45,909 nucleotides of DNA, taken from the NCBI GenBank assembly GCA_903828235.1, contig CAIKLM010000125.1:1-45909 (forward strand), written 5' to 3'. This document shows positions 44,501 to 45,909 of the stretch, piece after piece. The position numbers and the translations under genes are program-made. The DNA is from an uncultured beta proteobacterium (lineage in GTDB: Bacteria; Pseudomonadota; Gammaproteobacteria; Burkholderiales; Burkholderiaceae_C). How positions within the stretch are numbered: the stretch's first letter is position 1; each line of letters starts with the position of its first letter. The notes under the pieces are model-generated. The model had not been told where the DNA came from. It did no database searches and saw only the letters and a program-made list of their open reading frames with translations.

Positions 44501-45909
44501 GCTTCTCGACCATCCTGATCGCCAACCGCGGCGAGATCGCCTGCCGCGTCATCCGCACCGCGCACCGCCTGGGGTACCGCACCGTGGCCGTCTGCAGCGA
44601 CGCCGACGCCGGCGCGCCGCATGTGCGCCTGGCCGACGCCGCGGTGCGCATCGGGCCGGCGCCGGCCGCCGGGTCCTACCTGTCCATCGAGGCGCTGCTC
44701 GCCGCCGCGCGCGCCAGCGGGGCCGACGCGGTGCACCCGGGCTACGGCTTCCTGTCCGAGCGCGCCGACTTCGCCGAGGCCTGCGTCGATGCCGGGCTGG
44801 TGTTCATCGGCCCGCCGGCGGCGGCCATCCGCGCCATGGGCGGCAAGGCCGAGGCCAAGCGGCTGATGCTCGCGGCCGGCGTGCCCTGCGCGCCCGGCTA
44901 CCTGGGCGAGGCGCAGGACGACGCCACGCTGCGCGCGGAAGGCCAGCGCCTGGGGCTGCCGCTGCTCGTCAAGGCCGTGGCCGGCGGCGGCGGCCGCGGC
45001 ATGCGCCTGGTGCGCGACTGGGCCGACTGGCCGGATGCCGTGGCCGGCGCCCGCCGCGAGGCCGCCAGCGCCTTCGGCGACGCCACGCTGATGCTGGAGC
45101 GGCTGGTGGAGCAGGGCCGTCACATCGAGGTGCAGGTGTTCGGCGACGCGCACGGCCGCGTCGTCTACCTGGGCGAGCGCGACTGCACCGCGCAGCGCCG
45201 CCGCCAGAAGGTCGTCGAGGAGGCACCGTCGCCCGTGGTCGGCGCGGCGCTGCGCGAGGCCCTGGGCCGCGACGCGGTGGCCGCCGCGCGCGCCGTGGGC
45301 TACGTGGGCGCCGGCACGGTGGAGTTCATCGTCGACGCGGCGATGAACCACTACTTCCTGGAGATGAACACGCGGCTGCAGGTCGAGCACCCGGTCACCG
45401 AGTGCGTTACCGGCCTGGACCTCGTGGAGTGGCAGCTGCGCGTGGCCGCGGGCGAGCCGCTGCCGCTGACGCAGGAGCAGGTGCGCCTGGACGGCCACGC
45501 CATCGAGTTGCGCCTGTATGCCGAAGACCCCGCCGCCGGCTGGGTGCCGCAGACCGGCACCGTGCGCGGCTGGCGCCCCGAGCGGGCCGAGGCCTGCGGC
45601 GTGCGCGTGGACCACGGCCTGGCCGAGGGCCAGCTGATCGGCCCGCACTACGACGCGATGGTGGCCAAGTTCATCGCCCACGGCCGCACGCGCGAAGACG
45701 CCGTGCGCCGGCTGCTGCGCGCACTCGAGCAGGCGCCGCTGCTGGCGCCGGTGAACAACGGCCGTTTCCTGCACGAGCTGCTGCGCCACCCTGACTTCAC
45801 CGCCGCCGCGATGACCACCGAGCGGCTGGACGAGTGGGCCGCCGCCGACGCCCCGCCGGTGGCCCGCGCCGCGCCGCCCGAGGCCGCCTGGCGCGTGGCC
45901 GCCGCGCTG
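44497..45909 (+). CDS. Biotin carboxylase (alpha) subunit of the acyl-CoA carboxylase, 5' part
   Basis: An open frame of 471 codons running off the window end, so the biotin-carrier domain is not seen. It starts at GTG 44497 with GGAGGG seven bases upstream. The biotin carboxylase parts are all present: ILIANRGEIACRVIRTA, HPGYGFLSERADFAEAC, VKAVAGGGGRGMRLV (ATP-grasp glycine loop), ERDCTAQRRRQKVVEEAPS and FLEMNTRLQVEHPVTECVTG with the catalytic Arg. It is the partner of the beta subunit at 40815 (AtuF/LiuD family). Which acyl-CoA is used cannot be read from this domain. Confidence 0.93.
   Translation, partial: MSFSTILIANRGEIACRVIRTAHRLGYRTVAVCSDADAGAPHVRLADAAVRIGPAPAAGSYLSIEALLAAARASGADAVHPGYGFLSERADFAEACVDAGLVFIGPPAAAIRAMGGKAEAKRLMLAAGVPCAPGYLGEAQDDATLRAEGQRLGLPLLVKAVAGGGGRGMRLVRDWADWPDAVAGARREAASAFGDATLMLERLVEQGRHIEVQVFGDAHGRVVYLGERDCTAQRRRQKVVEEAPSPVVGAALREALGRDAVAAARAVGYVGAGTVEFIVDAAMNHYFLEMNTRLQVEHPVTECVTGLDLVEWQLRVAAGEPLPLTQEQVRLDGHAIELRLYAEDPAAGWVPQTGTVRGWRPERAEACGVRVDHGLAEGQLIGPHYDAMVAKFIAHGRTREDAVRRLLRALEQAPLLAPVNNGRFLHELLRHPDFTAAAMTTERLDEWAAADAPPVARAAPPEAAWRVAAAL

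Overview
The window is a piece of a GC-rich chromosome, with coding on nearly every base. It most likely comes from a Burkholderiales betaproteobacterium of the Rubrivivax/Leptothrix/Ideonella kind. The reasons are inferred from memory of related genomes: the ribosomal gene order with infA and C+ type rpmJ after secY, an S3 protein with an Arg/Pro/Ala tail, the order glyQ-glyS-heptose phosphatase-plsC-M48 protease, a MerR-type LiuR next to isovaleryl-CoA dehydrogenase with carbonic anhydrase and aceK close by, and GC-rich hairpin repeats between genes.

Region 1 (1-15.7 kb) is the translation block: the end of tuf, then rpsJ-rplC-rplD-rplW-rplB-rpsS-rplV-rpsC-rplP-rpmC-rpsQ, a peroxiredoxin gene, rplN-rplX-rplE-rpsN-rpsH-rplF-rplR-rpsE-rpmD-rplO-secY-infA-rpmJ-rpsM-rpsK, then rpsD, rpoA and rplQ. 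It is not one uninterrupted operon. A good promoter and two leader hairpins precede rplC. A terminator, the peroxiredoxin gene and a new promoter separate rpsQ from rplN. A promoter-like -10 and three perfect hairpins precede rpsD.

Region 2 (15.8-21.4 kb) carries glyQ-glyS, a GmhB-like HAD protein that lacks the catalytic aspartate nucleophile, a PlsC-type acyltransferase and a YgjP-like metalloprotease, and ends in a strong terminator.

Region 3 (21.4-29.4 kb) is centred on a LiuR-type operator between a metallo-beta-lactamase-fold gene (minus strand) and liuR-liuA (plus strand). It continues with a GNAT gene, a beta-carbonic anhydrase (with a short look-alike fragment of its 5' end upstream), aceK, a thiolase and a LysE-type exporter. 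This fits leucine/isovalerate breakdown with supply of bicarbonate and control of acetyl-CoA flow.

Region 4 (29.4-33.7 kb) is a three-gene envelope sensing module of unknown ligand: an outer-membrane barrel protein, a small PstS-like periplasmic protein and a hybrid histidine kinase with two receiver domains.

Region 5 (33.7-45.9 kb) is acyl-CoA catabolism: an SDR and an acyl-CoA dehydrogenase (plus strand), a minus-strand operon SCP2-merR-fadA-fadB, and a divergent plus-strand operon of SDR, carboxyltransferase, acyl-CoA dehydrogenase, enoyl-CoA hydratase and biotin carboxylase (cut by the window end). The order of the last operon matches the atuBCDEF arrangement of acyclic terpene utilisation better than liuABCDE. 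The divergent promoter holds a perfect 14-bp palindrome sharing its core with the liuR operator, so the two catabolic blocks are probably co-regulated by MerR-family proteins. I saw no tRNA, rRNA, CRISPR array, insertion sequence or prophage gene.
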